Part shown: positions 62,684 to 64,000 of the stretch, one piece after another
Layout of the letters: every line of letters starts with the position of its first letter
How positions within the stretch are numbered: the stretch's first letter is position 1
Notes under the pieces: model-generated
Seen by the model: only the letters and a program-made list of their open reading frames with translations
What the model was told of the DNA's origin: nothing
The model's database searches: none
NCBI GenBank assembly: GCA_945870225.1
Contig: CAMBRF010000002.1
Span: forward strand, 1-64,000
Direction: 5' to 3'
DNA: 64,000 nucleotides
DNA from: PVC group bacterium
GTDB lineage: Bacteria > Verrucomicrobiota > Kiritimatiellia > CAIKKV01 > CAITUY01
Translations under genes and position numbers: made by a program

Positions 62684-63998
62684 GCCCGCCCACCTTTCGC
62701 AGATCGTCCCAGAATTCAGGATAAGACTTGTTCACACAGGCAATGTTGTCCATACGCACCGGCGCATCGGCATGGAACGCCAGGACGGACATCGCCATGG
62801 GAATCCGATGGTCGCCGTAGCTGTCGATCGTCACGCCACCACGCACCCGTGTTGATCCTTCAATAATCAATCCGTCCGGTCGCTCCTCCACCTTGACCCC
62901 CAGCCGCGCCAGATTGTCAGCCACGCTGCGAATCCGGTCGGACTCCTTGACGCGCAGTTCAGCCGCCTCCCGGATCACGGTCCGCCCGGTCGCCAGGGCG
63001 CCCGCCACCGCAACCAGCGGCAGCTCGTCGATCAGGTCCGGGATTTCCGCCCCGCCCACCTCCGTTCCGGTCAGGGCCCGCCCTTCCACCCGAATGGTCG
63101 CCATGGCTTCACAGGCATCGGCCGCCGGATCATCCGTGATCGTGATGGCGGCCCCCATGCGGCGTAACACGTTCAACAGCGCGCTCCGCCGGGGATTCAT
63201 ACCCACCCGCCTGAGTTCCAGCATACTCCCCGGCGCCACGGCCGCCGCAGTGATCCAAAATGCCGCCGAGGAGATGTCGCCCGGCACACTCCAGGCCCGT
63301 GCGGTGAAAGACGGCCCCTTCTTTCCGCAACCGCGCAGGGACACTCGATTACCCGCGACGGTCACCGGCACACCCATGGCCGTGAGCAGTCGCTCGGTAT
63401 GGTCCCGTGTGGGAGACACCTCCACCACGCTCGTGAGGCCTTCCGCGAACAAGCCCGCCAGTAACACGCAGGATTTCACCTGGGCCGATGCCACCGGGGG
63501 CGCATATTCGATGCCCTTGAGCGACCCGCCCGTGATCCGGACCGGGGCGCAGCCCTTGTCTCCCAGCAACTCAATCCGGGCACCCATCCGCTCCAAGGGT
63601 TCCGCAATGCGGCGCATGGGCCGCGACCGCAACGAGGCGTCACCAGTCATCTCGGACACGAACGACTGCCCTGCCAGCAGCCCCGCCAGCAACCGCATGC
63701 CGGTCCCGGAGTTCCCCATGTCCAGAACCCGTGCCGGCGCCTTGAACACGCCCCCTACCCCCGTAATCCTCAGGGCCCCGCCCGAGAACTCATAGCGGGC
63801 TCCCAGCCCGGTCAGGGCGTCGAGAATGTTCACGCAATCCTCGCTCTTTAAAAAGCCGGATATCGTGGAGGTCCCCGAGGCCAGGGCCGCCAGCATCGCG
63901 AGCCGGTGCGAAATGCTCTTGTCGCCCGGCACCGACAGGGTCCCGCCCAACCGGGAACAGGGCGACACGAGAATGGATTGAACAGCGGCGGTATTCAT
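62673..63998 (-). CDS. aroA: 3-phosphoshikimate 1-carboxyvinyltransferase (EPSP synthase)
   Basis: Sixth step of the shikimate pathway, joining PEP to shikimate 3-phosphate. The complete 441-residue protein is in the window. It shows VPGDKSISHRLAMLAALA, the PEP-binding LDMGNSGTGMRLLAGLLAGQ, RPMRRIAEPLERMGA, DELPLVAVAGALATG, ELRVKESDRI and DSYGDHRIPMA. The LAGLLAGQ wording next to the glycine loop is of the class II-like type rather than the E. coli-like LRPL form. The ribosome site lies beyond the window edge. Confidence 0.96.
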   Translation of the reverse strand: MNTAAVQSILVSPCSRLGGTLSVPGDKSISHRLAMLAALASGTSTISGFLKSEDCVNILDALTGLGARYEFSGGALRITGVGGVFKAPARVLDMGNSGTGMRLLAGLLAGQSFVSEMTGDASLRSRPMRRIAEPLERMGARIELLGDKGCAPVRITGGSLKGIEYAPPVASAQVKSCVLLAGLFAEGLTSVVEVSPTRDHTERLLTAMGVPVTVAGNRVSLRGCGKKGPSFTARAWSVPGDISSAAFWITAAAVAPGSMLELRRVGMNPRRSALLNVLRRMGAAITITDDPAADACEAMATIRVEGRALTGTEVGGAEIPDLIDELPLVAVAGALATGRTVIREAAELRVKESDRIRSVADNLARLGVKVEERPDGLIIEGSTRVRGGVTIDSYGDHRIPMAMSVLAFHADAPVRMDNIACVNKSYPEFWDDLRKVGGHAE

Positions 63999-64000
63999 AA

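Overview
This 64 kb window is a GC-rich, densely packed chromosomal segment of a Gram-negative bacterium. Outer-membrane and LPS-type functions run throughout: TolC-type efflux, a Wza-like exporter, a beta-barrel porin, an LpxL-like acyltransferase and dTDP-rhamnose genes. A C30-type carotenoid glycolipid cluster, a GHL10-type glycosidase, SPFH tandems and abundant PAS/PocR histidine kinases suggest a member of the PVC group (Verrucomicrobiota/Kiritimatiellota-like). That placement is an inference from gene content; there is no rRNA or other phylogenetic marker here to test it. No transposase, integrase, CRISPR array or clear prophage was seen.

Layout. 1-1.4 kb: a more AT-rich patch with three small envelope genes and two strong palindromes. 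1.4-3.8 kb: UPF0260 protein and speA. 3.9-8.2 kb: two SPFH proteins and an HDAC-family deacetylase in one overlapping operon. 8.2-13.7 kb: an STN-subtilase, mnmA, ppnP, a NYN-LOTUS protein and a DUF4412-like protein. 13.9-19.3 kb: a carotenoid block (crtO-, crtQ- and crtN/P-like genes, a TPR gene, and a divergent aldehyde dehydrogenase). 19.3-23.8 kb: a complete MacAB-TolC-like exporter. 24-33.7 kb: a secreted GHL10 lipoprotein, a large hybrid kinase, a GAF-containing Enzyme I, and a cobalamin riboswitch ahead of cobT. 33.7-38.7 kb: an operon of lipA, lpxL-like, GT2, rfbA, rfbC and a phosphoesterase. 38.9-44 kb: a signalling cluster. 44.4-46.9 kb: tRNA-Pro, a parvulin, tsaB and tRNA-His. 47-51.9 kb: an exopolysaccharide export and tyrosine kinase operon. 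52-61.3 kb: a long minus-strand run fmdB, zinc ribbon, secreted protein, argH, exbB, exbD, TPR and a TolA/TonB-like VWA protein. 61.4-64 kb: a membrane-tethered response regulator, cmk and aroA.

Most operons use 4-base stop/start overlaps or very short gaps, so neighbours are probably translationally coupled. The two most interesting systems are (i) the SPFH pair with repeated beta-type modules coupled to an HDAC-like enzyme, which resembles the domain order of vault or HflKC cages, and (ii) an ExbB-ExbD-TPR operon whose last gene joins a TonB/TolA-type SxxxH transmembrane anchor to a periplasmic von Willebrand A domain.
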